Shown here: piece after piece, positions 1-7,641 of the stretch | Numbering within the stretch: the first letter of the stretch is position 1 | Layout: the number at the start of each line of letters is the position of its first letter | NCBI GenBank assembly: GCA_023396615.1 | Contig: JAEWVM010000105.1 | Coordinates: 1-11,796, forward strand | DNA: 11,796 nt | Direction: 5' to 3' | Origin: Spirochaetota bacterium | Lineage (GTDB): Bacteria > Spirochaetota > UBA4802 > JAFGJZ01 | Notes under the pieces: model-generated | Database searches by the model: none | The model's input: the letters and a program-made list of their open reading frames with translations, nothing else | Told to the model about the DNA's origin: nothing | Made by a program: the position numbers and the translations under genes

Positions 1-2
1 TA

Positions 3-1349
3 ATTGAAACAAGCTCTAAAAATCTTGTGCGTATAATAAACGATATACTCGATTTTTCCAAAATAGAGCATAAAAAGTTCAGAATAATCTCTGAACCCTT
101 CGATCCTGTTGAAACAATAAATCATACCATCAGACTTTTCGAACTCACCACCCTTAGAAAAAATATTCTTCTCGATTTCAAACACAATCATGTTCCTCAT
201 TGTATCGGTGATTCGCTTAGACTTCATCAGGTAATATTGAATCTCGTCGCAAATTCCGTAAAATTCACTCCAACCGGCGGATATATTAAAGTTGAACTAA
301 CAGCTGAAACTGAAAACTCTTCAGCAACTCTTAATATATCAGTGAGCGACACTGGGATGGGGATTCCTCTGGAAAAACAAAAAAATATTTTCGATCCGTT
401 TGAACAAGTCGATCCTTCAGTTCCGCTGAATTTCGGAGGAACCGGACTCGGACTCGCCGTCAGCTGGAACATTGTAAATCTGATGGGAGGAAATCTTTCA
501 GTAGATAGCGAATTAGGTAAAGGAAGCCGATTCTTTTTTTCACTTAAACTTCCGGTTGCGCCGAAGGAGGAATTTATGGCTGAGACTCAAATCCGGAGTT
601 TCTCTGAAACAATAAGTCCAATACACGCTCTGATTGCCGAAGACACAACTGAATCCCGCGAGCTTTTGATAAAAATGCTCAGTATACTCGGAATTACATG
701 TGACGCCGCCTCAAACGGAAAAGAAGCTTACGAGCTATTCAAGAAGAAACACTATGACACAGTTATACTAGACGGATATATGCCCGAAATGGACGGAATG
801 ACAGCAGCTCAAAAAATCCGCGATCATGAAAAAGAAAATTCAAAAAAAAGAACTCCCATAATAGCTCTAAGCGCCCGAGCTCTTTCTTCCGAACGGGATG
901 AATTTATTAAAGCCGGAGCGGATCATTTTATTGTTAAACCAGTTTCCTTTGAAACATTGTCCGATGGACTTTCGCGTTTTGTCCGGCATGATCTTAATTC
1001 AAAAATAATAAAACCTGAGAATGGAGCTTTTTTCGCAAAACTCTCTGCATTCCTCGGTATACCCGAAACGAGCGTCACCTCTGTTTTTGATGCTTTTAAA
1101 AATTCTACTTTGCCGCAATATATCAATGAAATAAAAAATGCCCTAAATCCGCTTGAAAGAGATAAGCTTATGCGAGCGGCGCATAAACTAAAAGGTGCTT
1201 CTTCATCTCTTCTTCTTGAAAATCTGGTATCGATAAGCTCTTTGCTCGAAGAATCTTCAAAATCCGGAAATCCGGAAGAAATCAGAACTCACGCAGAAAA
1301 ATTATTTATCGAATCGGAGAATGTTTCCAAACAAAGTTTTACAAATTAA
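3..1349 (+). CDS. Hybrid sensor histidine kinase, C-terminal part (HATPase + receiver + HPt), 5'-truncated by window edge
   Basis: The reading frame is open from base 3. The first visible residues (NDILDFSKIE) are the end of the second helix of a HisKA dimerisation domain, so the phospho-accepting His and any sensor domain lie left of the window. Numbering from the GTG at 27, the ATPase domain has its N box at 67-80 (HQVILNLVANSVKF), G1 at 108-112 (DTGMG), F box near 121-125 and G2 at 137-142 (GGTGLG). A receiver domain spans about 198-320, with acidic E205/D206, phospho-acceptor D249 (ILDGYMPEMDG), switch S282 and K304-P305. An HPt domain follows, with H386 in AAHKLKGASSS. All key residues are present, so an intramolecular His-Asp-His relay is expected. 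The GTG at 27 is internal and is not the true start. The 107-base gap to the next gene, a lone receiver, makes that protein the likely final phosphate acceptor. Signal and sensor type are unknown. Confidence 0.93.
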   Translation: METSSKNLVRIINDILDFSKIEHKKFRIISEPFDPVETINHTIRLFELTTLRKNILLDFKHNHVPHCIGDSLRLHQVILNLVANSVKFTPTGGYIKVELTAETENSSATLNISVSDTGMGIPLEKQKNIFDPFEQVDPSVPLNFGGTGLGLAVSWNIVNLMGGNLSVDSELGKGSRFFFSLKLPVAPKEEFMAETQIRSFSETISPIHALIAEDTTESRELLIKMLSILGITCDAASNGKEAYELFKKKHYDTVILDGYMPEMDGMTAAQKIRDHEKENSKKRTPIIALSARALSSERDEFIKAGADHFIVKPVSFETLSDGLSRFVRHDLNSKIIKPENGAFFAKLSAFLGIPETSVTSVFDAFKNSTLPQYINEIKNALNPLERDKLMRAAHKLKGASSSLLLENLVSISSLLEESSKSGNPEEIRTHAEKLFIESENVSKQSFTN

Positions 1350-1363
1350 CCAAGGCAAATTAT

Positions 1364-1399
1364 TTGACTTTTATATCAAATTGAACGATCATATCTAAT
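1364..1399 (+). promoter_or_regulatory. Possible weak promoter ahead of the lone receiver gene
   Basis: TTGACT at 1364-1369 resembles a -35 box. The best -10-like hexamer, TCTAAT at 1394-1399, is 24 bases further on, which is too far for a standard sigma-70 pair, and the correctly spaced window is poor. Read-through from the kinase gene is equally possible. Confidence 0.2.
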
Positions 1400-1456
1400 G
1401 AACAAAACAGCAGCTTGCTTAATCCGCCCAACTTATGCTTTTATTCGGGAGGAATA

Positions 1457-1852
1457 ATGAAGATTTTAATCGTAGATGACGATTTTGTCTGCCGCAATCT
1501 TCTTCTTGCTATGGTGAAAGATTACGGCGAGTGCGATGTAGCAATTAATGGAAAAGAAGCGATTTCTGCAGTCAAAAATTCAATCGAAAACAAAACACCT
1601 TACAACCTCATCTTCCTAGACATCATGCTCGAAGAGATTGACGGTCATGAAGTTTTAAAACGAATTCGCGATATCGAAAGCAATTTTAATATAGGCGGTC
1701 TAGACGGCGCAAAAATCATCATGACTACAATTCTCGACGACTTTGCCAGCATTAAGACAGCTTTCGCCGGTCAGTGTGAAGGATATATAGTAAAACCTAT
1801 AACCAAAGATAAAGTAGATAAACAGCTTAAAGATCTTAAGCTTATCGGGTAA
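1457..1852 (+). CDS. Single-domain response regulator (CheY-like receiver)
   Basis: This 131-residue protein is one receiver domain with no output domain. Visible landmarks are the acidic pocket D7-D8-D9 (ILIVDDD), phospho-acceptor D55 (IFLDIMLEEIDG), switch Thr at T90/T91 (IIMTT) and K113-P114 (YIVKPI). The ATG at 1457 is chosen because GGGAGGA at 1447-1453 sits just upstream and the protein then begins directly with the first beta strand. The ATG at 1415 would add 14 residues lying upstream of the Shine-Dalgarno sequence. It follows the hybrid kinase with HPt domain and precedes a HEAT-repeat protein, so it probably receives phosphate from the HPt His and acts through protein contact. Motor control or a second-messenger enzyme elsewhere are possible targets, but nothing here identifies one. 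Confidence 0.92.
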   Translation: MKILIVDDDFVCRNLLLAMVKDYGECDVAINGKEAISAVKNSIENKTPYNLIFLDIMLEEIDGHEVLKRIRDIESNFNIGGLDGAKIIMTTILDDFASIKTAFAGQCEGYIVKPITKDKVDKQLKDLKLIG

Positions 1853-1894
1853 CATTTTTCTTTACAAAAATCAGGATTTATTTTTTTTCATAGC

Positions 1895-2611
1895 ATGAAG
1901 AAATCATCCGGAACAGCTCTTGGCTCAAGAGGATTTGACGACAGCAGTCTTATAGAAGAATATCATAAACTTAACTTTACCATTCTCAAGGAGAAACTTG
2001 AATCCCCTTTGCCTACAGAAAGAACAGCTGCGGCAAGAGTTCTCTCAAATCATAAAACTGATGAATGCGCCCAGATGCTTGCAGAAGCTCTTATCAAAGA
2101 AACAAAACTTTATTCAAAAATAGCAATCAGTGAAAGTCTCGGAACTCTTGGAATTATATCATTAAAATATCTTTTGCCTCTTCTCGGTAAAATCGGAACA
2201 AATCAGCATAAAACCATACCTGAAGAAAAATTCCGCAAAAAATCATTTCCTCTTCCGCGTGATATTGTTTCTCGAACTATCACAAAAATCGGAGAAGAAG
2301 CTCTTGCTCCGCTTGAAGAGTTTATCATGAGCGAAGACGAATCCGCAGTATCCGAAGCCTTAGATGCTTACGGATTTATTCATTTCTATGGGAACAACAA
2401 ACGGGACTCTTCCTTTTTAATAAAAATCTACGGCAGAACACAGAACCTAATGATTAAGTGGAAAATCATAAGGGCACTGGAATCATTCGCTGACAACGAG
2501 ACTGTTAATCTTCTCGAAAAGGTGCTAAAAGACAAAACATGCACAATTCTTCACAAAGAAGCAGAAAGATCTTTGACCCAGATAAAGAGAATTAAAGAAA
2601 AAAATATTTAA
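1895..2611 (+). CDS. HEAT-repeat protein (PBS-lyase-like repeats), scaffold of unknown partner
   Basis: A 238-residue soluble protein with no signal peptide or membrane segment. The helical-hairpin rhythm of HEAT repeats is visible at about residues 41-66 (TERTAAARVLSNH then AQMLAEAL), 68-98 (IAISESLGTLG then LKYLLPLLG), 121-146 (RDIVSRTITKIGEEALAPLEEFI region), 147-170, and 176-235 (KWKIIRALESFAD then NLLEKVL). Such repeats normally form a curved protein-binding surface. A catalytic role is not suggested. It lies 42 bases after the lone receiver and on the same strand, so it may be the effector or a scaffold for that receiver, which is an inference from position. The ATG at 1895 has no recognisable Shine-Dalgarno sequence; the nearest AGGA is at 1873, too far upstream. 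No alternative in-frame start is better supported. Confidence 0.8.
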   Translation: MKKSSGTALGSRGFDDSSLIEEYHKLNFTILKEKLESPLPTERTAAARVLSNHKTDECAQMLAEALIKETKLYSKIAISESLGTLGIISLKYLLPLLGKIGTNQHKTIPEEKFRKKSFPLPRDIVSRTITKIGEEALAPLEEFIMSEDESAVSEALDAYGFIHFYGNNKRDSSFLIKIYGRTQNLMIKWKIIRALESFADNETVNLLEKVLKDKTCTILHKEAERSLTQIKRIKEKNI

Positions 2612-2653
2612 CTAAATCCATGTTTCAGCCGACATAATCTGAAAGGGGATTTT

Positions 2654-3844
2654 ATGTTAAAAAAACCATTTTTGTTTCTTTTAATTGCCGCTTTTCCCGT
2701 ATTATCTTTTTCCGCTGATTTTCACTGGAACCTGAACAAAGACGACCGCCTGGAACTTGTTAAAACTGCTAAAATAAATTTTCTGATAAACAACACCCTT
2801 CAGCGCATTTACGAAGAACGCAATATAATTGACCTGACATGTTATGACAAAAAAGAAGACGGATCTTTTGTAAAAGGGGGTTTCTCAGTTTTTACAAGAG
2901 AACATGATGAAAAAGTTTTCAGGCTTACAGATAAAAAACTTTCTGATTTTGAAATTCATAAAAACGGAAAATATTCGGTTCCTGATAAATATCTGATGCC
3001 TAATTTACGCCATATTCCGATGTTTCCCGACAAAGAAATAGCCGAAGGTGATGAATGGACTGCACCGGTCGAACTTTATCTCGACAATTTTTCCGTGGAG
3101 CTTGGTCTTCTTCTTTCTGCAAAATACCGGCTCAAAGGATTTGCAGACATGGAAGGAGTCAAGACGGCGATAATAGAATATACCTTTGTGATAAACAAGG
3201 ATCTTTCAGAGAAAAAGATTAAACATCCCGATATTCCGAACAAGATTGTCGGAGAAAATACCGGAATCATTTACTGGGACACCGCAAAAAATCAGGTAAT
3301 CGGAATGAACGACAAGTACCGGATTATCTTTGCCTTTTTAAACAGAGGTTCCGTAACTACTTATGAATTTAGAATGAATATTGACACTGAATCGAAAGTC
3401 TATCGTCCGGTAGCCGAAAATGACAAAGACAAAGACAAGGAAGAAATAAAAAAAGAACTGCCGGAAGACAGCGGAATAACCGTTGAAAGCAATGATACCG
3501 GAATAGTTCTCAGAATGGGAGAAGTTCTTTTTGATTTCGATTCGGCAAAGCTGAAATCTGAAACTCAGGAAACCCTGAAAAAAGTAATAGATATTATCAA
3601 AAAGAAATATCCCGACCGTGAAATTATCGTTGAAGGTCACACCGACAGCACAGGTACACGCGGCTACAACATGAAGCTATCAGAAAACCGCGCGAATAAT
3701 GTAGCTGAATTTTTAAAAGGCGGAGTCGGTCATGATAAGCTTTCTTACAAAGGATACGGACCAGACCGGCCGATTAACGGAAATAGAACAGAAACGGAAC
3801 GCAGACAAAACAGAAGAGTAGATATCACAATAAAGCTTAAGTAA
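2654..3844 (+). CDS. Exported OmpA-like protein with an uncharacterised N-terminal domain
   Basis: The 396-residue product begins with a signal peptide (KK at 3-4, hydrophobic 5-17, likely cleavage after S18-F19-S20). No lipobox Cys is present. Residues about 22-250 form a domain I do not recognise, rich in beta-strand-like alternation and containing the segment FPDKEIAEGDEW. A charged linker follows at 254-270 (repeated DK/KE). The OmpA C-terminal peptidoglycan-binding domain covers about 283-396: VLFDFDSAKL at 291-300, GHTDSTG at 328-334 with the diaminopimelate-contacting D331, and LSENRAN at 342-348 with R346. The protein should sit in the periplasm or outer membrane and hold on to peptidoglycan. 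Start choice: AAGGGGA at 2643-2649 is correctly placed before the ATG. The gene is 42 bases after the HEAT gene and ends one base before the convergent pyrC stop codon. Confidence 0.9.
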   Translation: MLKKPFLFLLIAAFPVLSFSADFHWNLNKDDRLELVKTAKINFLINNTLQRIYEERNIIDLTCYDKKEDGSFVKGGFSVFTREHDEKVFRLTDKKLSDFEIHKNGKYSVPDKYLMPNLRHIPMFPDKEIAEGDEWTAPVELYLDNFSVELGLLLSAKYRLKGFADMEGVKTAIIEYTFVINKDLSEKKIKHPDIPNKIVGENTGIIYWDTAKNQVIGMNDKYRIIFAFLNRGSVTTYEFRMNIDTESKVYRPVAENDKDKDKEEIKKELPEDSGITVESNDTGIVLRMGEVLFDFDSAKLKSETQETLKKVIDIIKKKYPDREIIVEGHTDSTGTRGYNMKLSENRANNVAEFLKGGVGHDKLSYKGYGPDRPINGNRTETERRQNRRVDITIKLK

Positions 3845-3855
3845 TTAAGCTTTAT
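3830..3855. repeat. Perfect palindrome holding both convergent stop codons; possible shared weak terminator
   Basis: Eleven-base arms, ATAAAGCTTAA (3830-3840) and TTAAGCTTTAT (3845-3855), flank a four-base loop GTAA (3841-3844). The OmpA-gene stop TAA (3842-3844) is in the loop and the pyrC stop (3845-3847, minus strand) opens the right arm. The stem is AT-rich with only two G-C pairs. Neither side has a U-tract after it, so it is not a canonical intrinsic terminator, though it could fold in the ends of both mRNAs. In the + strand RNA the loop has the GNRA pattern. Confidence 0.6.
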
Positions 3856-5113
3856 ATGTGATGCGTCCTGAAAGAATCGTACATTCCACTGAACCGAAAA
3901 GTTCTGCTCCCATAAAAGGAGTATTTTTGCAATTTGAAGCTACAAAATCATCGTTTATAATTACTTTCTTTTCCGGATCTATAATTACGATGTCAGCGTC
4001 ATAACCGGGTTTTATTTCGCCTTTTTTGATTTTTATAATCTTCGCAGGATTGCACGTTACTTTCGCAAATACTTCATTATAAGAAAGACCATTCTCCTTA
4101 ACGAGTTTCGTTATCATCAAAGGAACTGCAGTCTCAAGACCGATTATTCCATTCGGAGCAAATTCGATTTCCTGACGCTTCTCATTCATCAGATGAGGCG
4201 CGTGATCCGTCGCAATCGCGTCAATCGTTCCGTCTTTGAGACCTTCAATAATCTTAATACGGTCATCCTCAGTTCTTAGCGGCGGATTCATTTTAGCAAG
4301 TGCAAGCTTCTCCCTCACAACTTCATCAGTCAGCGAAAAATAATGCGGCGCCGTCTCGCATGTAACCTTTACACCGCGCTTCTTTGCGTTTCTGATTATT
4401 TCAACAGATCCGCCCGATGATATATGCTGAACATGAAGTCTTCCTTTCGAAAGCTCGGCGATGATAACATCACGCGCAATCATAACTTCTTCTGCGGCAT
4501 TCGGAATTCCGCGCAGACCAAGCGAAGCCGAAACCTTTCCCTCATTGATCACGCCTGAATCAACAAGAAGATGATCTTCTTCGTGTGCCATAATAGGAAC
4601 ATCAAACATACGGGAATACTCAAGAGCTCTGCGCATGAGAATGGAACTGCTTACAGGCTTTCCGTCATCGGTAAATGCGACTGCACCGGCAGTATGCAAT
4701 TCACCCATCTCGCTGATTTCCTCTCCCTTCATTCCTTTCGAAACGGCAGCAGCGGGAAAAATATTCAAAAGACCGGATTTCTCGGCTTCATGCTTGATAA
4801 ATTTTACAAGAGCCTGATTGTCAATCGGAGGATTGGTATTCGGCATAGTAACAACAGAGGTATATCCTGATTTCGCCGCAATACGGCACCCGCCCGCGAT
4901 AGTTTCCTGATCTTCGCGTCCAGGTTCACGGAAATGAACATGCAGATCAATCAATCCCGGAAGAACAAGTTTTCCTGCCGCATCTATTGTTTCATCAGCA
5001 GTTTCAGATTCACCGATGGATTTTATTATTCCGTCTTCGATATTAACGCAGGCTGTTTTATCAAGCCCGCTTGCAGGATCAAGCACACGTCCGTTTTTAA
5101 TGCAAAGTTTCAT
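3845..5113 (-). CDS. pyrC: Dihydroorotase, class I
   Basis: Catalyses reversible cyclisation of N-carbamoyl-L-aspartate to L-dihydroorotate, the third step of de novo pyrimidine synthesis, in the cytoplasm. The length of 422 residues is normal for class I (Bacillus/Aquifex-type) enzymes. The amidohydrolase metal and substrate residues are all visible: H58-V-H60-F-R62 (DLHVHFREPG), D150 in FTDDG, H177 in MAHEED, H230 in VQHISSGGS, and D303 in ATDHAPH. ETAPHYFSLTD at 253-263 and MNPPLR at 275-280 are also typical. The ATG overlaps the pyrB stop as ATGA (5113-5110), and no good Shine-Dalgarno sequence stands before it, so translation probably depends on coupling to pyrB. The stop abuts that of the convergent OmpA-like gene. 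Hydantoinase/dihydropyrimidinase is the main alternative family, but adjacency to pyrB and the FREPG motif argue against it. Confidence 0.96.
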   Translation of the reverse strand: MKLCIKNGRVLDPASGLDKTACVNIEDGIIKSIGESETADETIDAAGKLVLPGLIDLHVHFREPGREDQETIAGGCRIAAKSGYTSVVTMPNTNPPIDNQALVKFIKHEAEKSGLLNIFPAAAVSKGMKGEEISEMGELHTAGAVAFTDDGKPVSSSILMRRALEYSRMFDVPIMAHEEDHLLVDSGVINEGKVSASLGLRGIPNAAEEVMIARDVIIAELSKGRLHVQHISSGGSVEIIRNAKKRGVKVTCETAPHYFSLTDEVVREKLALAKMNPPLRTEDDRIKIIEGLKDGTIDAIATDHAPHLMNEKRQEIEFAPNGIIGLETAVPLMITKLVKENGLSYNEVFAKVTCNPAKIIKIKKGEIKPGYDADIVIIDPEKKVIINDDFVASNCKNTPFMGAELFGSVECTILSGRITYKA

Positions 5114-6054
5114 TTTTCTTTATTTATGTCCTCAAGAGTTTTTCCGCAGAGAAGAGAAAAGACAGCCATTCTCACGGCAATCCCGTTGGTAACCTGTTCT
5201 TCAATTATTGCATTTTCACAGTCTGCCACAAAATCATCAATCTCGATTCCCCTGTTTATCGGTCCGGGATGCATAACTATAACATCCTTTCTGCATTTTT
5301 TGAGTCTGTCTTTAGTAAGTGAAAAATATTTATTATACTCTCTTATCGAAGGAAAAAGGGAACCTTTCTGTCTTTCAAGCTGAATTCTCAGCATATTCAC
5401 GACATCAAGCTTTGGAAGAATCGAATCCAAATCAAAAGTCATCTCGATTCCGTACAGTGAAAAATCATCAGGAAGAAGAGTCGGAGGTCCGCAGAGCACA
5501 ACTTCCGAACCCATTTTTGTAAAAAGTTCAATTCCGGATCTCGCGACACGCGAATGCTTGATGTCTCCGACTATCGCAACTTTCAGACCTTTCAGAGAAC
5601 CGGTTCTTTCATAAACGGAAAACCCGTCAAGAAGAGCCTGTGTCGGATGTGCATGATTGCCGTCACCGCCGTTTATAACATGAGCTTCACAGTTGCGCGA
5701 AAGAAAATCCGGCGCAAGAGAAACGGGATGGCGCATAACGATGAAACCGGTTTTCATCGCTTCAAGAGTCTTGACCGTATCAATCAGCGATTCGCCCTTT
5801 ACAAGGCTTGAAGTCGACGGCGCAACGCTGATAACATCGGCTGATAGTCTTTTGGCTGCAATTTCGAAACTCAGCCTTGTTCTGGTTGAAGGCTCGATAA
5901 AAAGCATGCAGACAGTACGTCCGGAGAGAAATGAGAACTTTTTATTAGTCTCCGTGAATACTTTTTTAAAAATCTTTGCCGCTTCAAAAATATAAATAAT
6001 TTCGTCATGTGAAAGCGATGAAATATCAAGAAGATCTTTTCGTTTGAGAGTCAT
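5110..6054 (-). CDS. pyrB: Aspartate carbamoyltransferase catalytic subunit
   Basis: Makes N-carbamoyl-L-aspartate from carbamoyl phosphate and aspartate, the committed step of UMP synthesis. Using the ATG at 6054 (314 residues), the active-site motifs are complete: S56-T57-R58-T59-R60 for carbamoyl phosphate, S83/K86 in the STSSLVKGE loop that reaches the neighbouring subunit, HPTQ from H136, R169 in GDIKHSR, R223-x-Q225 (MLRIQ), and HPGPINRG from H262. A TTG at 6087 would add 11 residues. The ATG is preferred because MTLKRKDLLDISSLS matches the usual start of the family and that TTG is part of a TTGACA box. Neither start has a convincing Shine-Dalgarno sequence. The gene is the first of a two-gene unit with pyrC. 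No regulatory-subunit gene (pyrI) is in the window, and no PyrR-type attenuator was seen in the 73-base gap upstream. Confidence 0.95.
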   Translation of the reverse strand: MTLKRKDLLDISSLSHDEIIYIFEAAKIFKKVFTETNKKFSFLSGRTVCMLFIEPSTRTRLSFEIAAKRLSADVISVAPSTSSLVKGESLIDTVKTLEAMKTGFIVMRHPVSLAPDFLSRNCEAHVINGGDGNHAHPTQALLDGFSVYERTGSLKGLKVAIVGDIKHSRVARSGIELFTKMGSEVVLCGPPTLLPDDFSLYGIEMTFDLDSILPKLDVVNMLRIQLERQKGSLFPSIREYNKYFSLTKDRLKKCRKDVIVMHPGPINRGIEIDDFVADCENAIIEEQVTNGIAVRMAVFSLLCGKTLEDINKEK

Positions 6055-6112
6055 ACTTTCAAATAACACGAGTGCGTTTTTTGTCAATTATTATGTACTG
6101 CTCAAACACGAA

Positions 6113-6142
6113 ATTATATTCAAAAAACTATCTTTCTGTTAT
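6113..6142 (-). promoter_or_regulatory. Candidate pyrBC promoter
   Basis: On the minus strand a perfect TATAAT (6118-6113) is preceded, 18 bases upstream, by ATAACA (6142-6137), which matches four of six -35 positions. Transcription would begin near 6106 and give a leader of about 50 bases. The -35 lies within the end of the aldehyde dehydrogenase gene. A competing candidate is TTGACA at 6087-6082 with TATTTG at 6065-6060 (16-base spacer), which would start transcription at or beside the pyrB ATG. Both are visual calls. Confidence 0.38.
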
Positions 6143-7588
6143 AATAACCGTATGAAGCTTCGTAAGCTCATCTATGCTGTATCCCAAGCCTTCCCTGCCA
6201 AGTCCCGACTTTTTGTTTCCGCCGAAAGGAAAATGCCCCACGCCATGAGCCGGTGCTGAATTTACAGTTACGGAACCGTCCTGAAGCTGTTTTGCGATTC
6301 TGAGCGCTAGATTAATGTTCTCTGTAAAAATACAGCTGTCAAGACCGTACTCCGATGAGTTTGAAAGAGCCACGGCTTCTTCATGATCCGCTACCGTCAT
6401 TATGGGTATTACCGGTCCGAAAATTTCTTCTTTGGCGATTCTCATGGAAGGATTTACATTATCAATAACAGTCGGTTCCATGACAAGTCCCGATGATTTT
6501 CCGCCCAATAAAATTCTACCGCCGCTTGATACGGCATCATCAACAAGTTCTTCTACATTTATAAGAGCTTTTTTATTGATAAGAGGTCCAACCTGAGTCT
6601 TGTCGCAGAGCGGATCTCCTGACGGATATTTTTCAGCCTCAGAAAGAATTTCTTCGACAAGCTTTTCTTTAATCTCTTTCACGGCAATAACACGGCTCAC
6701 CGCATCGCATCTTTGTCCGGAGTTTCTGAATGACCCGCGCACAATCTGAGCCGCCGCATTTTTCAAGTCGGCGTCTTTCAGAACTATCGCGGCGGCTTTT
6801 CCGCCAAGCTCAAGATGCAGTTTTTTTATGCCGGCAATTTTTGCGATATGCTCACCGACGGCAGTCGAACCGGTAAATGAAATCGCAGAAACATCCTCGC
6901 TTGAAACAAGAACATCGCCTACGTCCTTTCCGCTTCCCGTAACAATATTCAATGCTCCGGCTGGAAGACCTGCAAGTTCAAGTATCCGCGCAAAATATAT
7001 CAGAGCAAGAGGCGTATCGCTTGCCGGCTTTGCAACAACTGTATTTCCGGCAAGTAGTGCCGGAATTATTTTTGCGGCGGCAATATACAATGGATAGTTA
7101 AAAGAGGATATAGTTGCGATTACACCAAGAGGTTTGCGCAAAACGATGGCAAATTTATTGGCAGTATCTTCAATCCATTCTCCGGGAAGATATTCGCCGT
7201 AAAGCGCCCGCACTTCCTGAGGAGCGAGGCGCAGACGTTCAACAGTTGCCTTGACTTCCCCCCTTGAAACAGACAGGGGTTTTCCGGATTCCATGGTAAT
7301 TACAGAAGCAATTTCTTCTAAATTCTCGCTCATTATCTGAGCTGTTTTTTCAATAATCTCAAGGCGTTCAACGGGCTTGAATTTCGCAAATTCCGAATGA
7401 TTTTTCGCAGAATTAACAGCGGAGGTCACGTCTTCCGCACTGCATGCCGGCACACTTGCAAAAACTTTCCAGGTATACGGATTATATACATCAATCTTTC
7501 CGCCTGAAACTGTGCAGTTCCAGCATCCGTTAATTAGAATTTTATAATGCCTTATTCCGTCTTCTTCCGAAAAAAGATTTCTGAACAT
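6128..7588 (-). CDS. NAD(P)-dependent aldehyde dehydrogenase (GapN / lactaldehyde dehydrogenase-like)
   Basis: A 486-residue class 3 aldehyde dehydrogenase that oxidises an aldehyde to its acid in the cytoplasm. Catalytic residues are present: N164 (SSFNYP), cofactor-binding K187 (AKPAS), FTGST at 238-242, general base E260 (LELGGK), nucleophile C294 (SGQRCDA), and E388 (KEEIFGPV). The SGQRCDAV context and the FPFGGNKKSGLGREGLGYSI tail resemble non-phosphorylating glyceraldehyde-3-phosphate dehydrogenases and archaeal-type lactaldehyde dehydrogenases. However, the segment before FPFGG reads NSAPAHGVGH and lacks the Arg that GapN proteins usually carry there, so glyceraldehyde-3-phosphate should not be assumed as substrate. 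The ATG has a good AAGGGGG at 7599-7593. No metabolic partner is adjacent; pyrBC follows 73 bases later with its own promoter candidates. Confidence 0.9.
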   Translation of the reverse strand: MFRNLFSEEDGIRHYKILINGCWNCTVSGGKIDVYNPYTWKVFASVPACSAEDVTSAVNSAKNHSEFAKFKPVERLEIIEKTAQIMSENLEEIASVITMESGKPLSVSRGEVKATVERLRLAPQEVRALYGEYLPGEWIEDTANKFAIVLRKPLGVIATISSFNYPLYIAAAKIIPALLAGNTVVAKPASDTPLALIYFARILELAGLPAGALNIVTGSGKDVGDVLVSSEDVSAISFTGSTAVGEHIAKIAGIKKLHLELGGKAAAIVLKDADLKNAAAQIVRGSFRNSGQRCDAVSRVIAVKEIKEKLVEEILSEAEKYPSGDPLCDKTQVGPLINKKALINVEELVDDAVSSGGRILLGGKSSGLVMEPTVIDNVNPSMRIAKEEIFGPVIPIMTVADHEEAVALSNSSEYGLDSCIFTENINLALRIAKQLQDGSVTVNSAPAHGVGHFPFGGNKKSGLGREGLGYSIDELTKLHTVIITER

Positions 7589-7613
7589 AAGTCCCCCTTC
7601 TTCTTTATTTTAG

Positions 7614-7641
7614 ACTATAGCATTTAGCGGAATTAATTCAA
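7614..7641 (-). promoter_or_regulatory. Candidate promoter of the aldehyde dehydrogenase gene
   Basis: On the minus strand TTGAAT (7641-7636) and TATAGT (7619-7614) are separated by 16 bases. The predicted start near 7607 leaves a short leader carrying the strong Shine-Dalgarno sequence at 7599-7593. Match is moderate and judged by eye. Confidence 0.45.

Noticed and set aside
1415..1456. Upstream ATG for the lone receiver
   Set aside because: The extra 14 residues precede a strong Shine-Dalgarno sequence (1447-1453) and do not belong to the receiver fold.
1825..1860. GCTTAA / TTAAGC inverted repeat followed by T-rich sequence at the end of the receiver gene as a terminator
   Set aside because: The stem is only six AT-rich pairs, lies in coding sequence, and the T-run begins too far downstream.
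4571..5995. Several + strand frames of 60-149 codons opposite pyrC and pyrB
   Set aside because: They are antisense shadows of genes whose active-site motifs are fully conserved on the minus strand; none has a recognisable domain or ribosome site.
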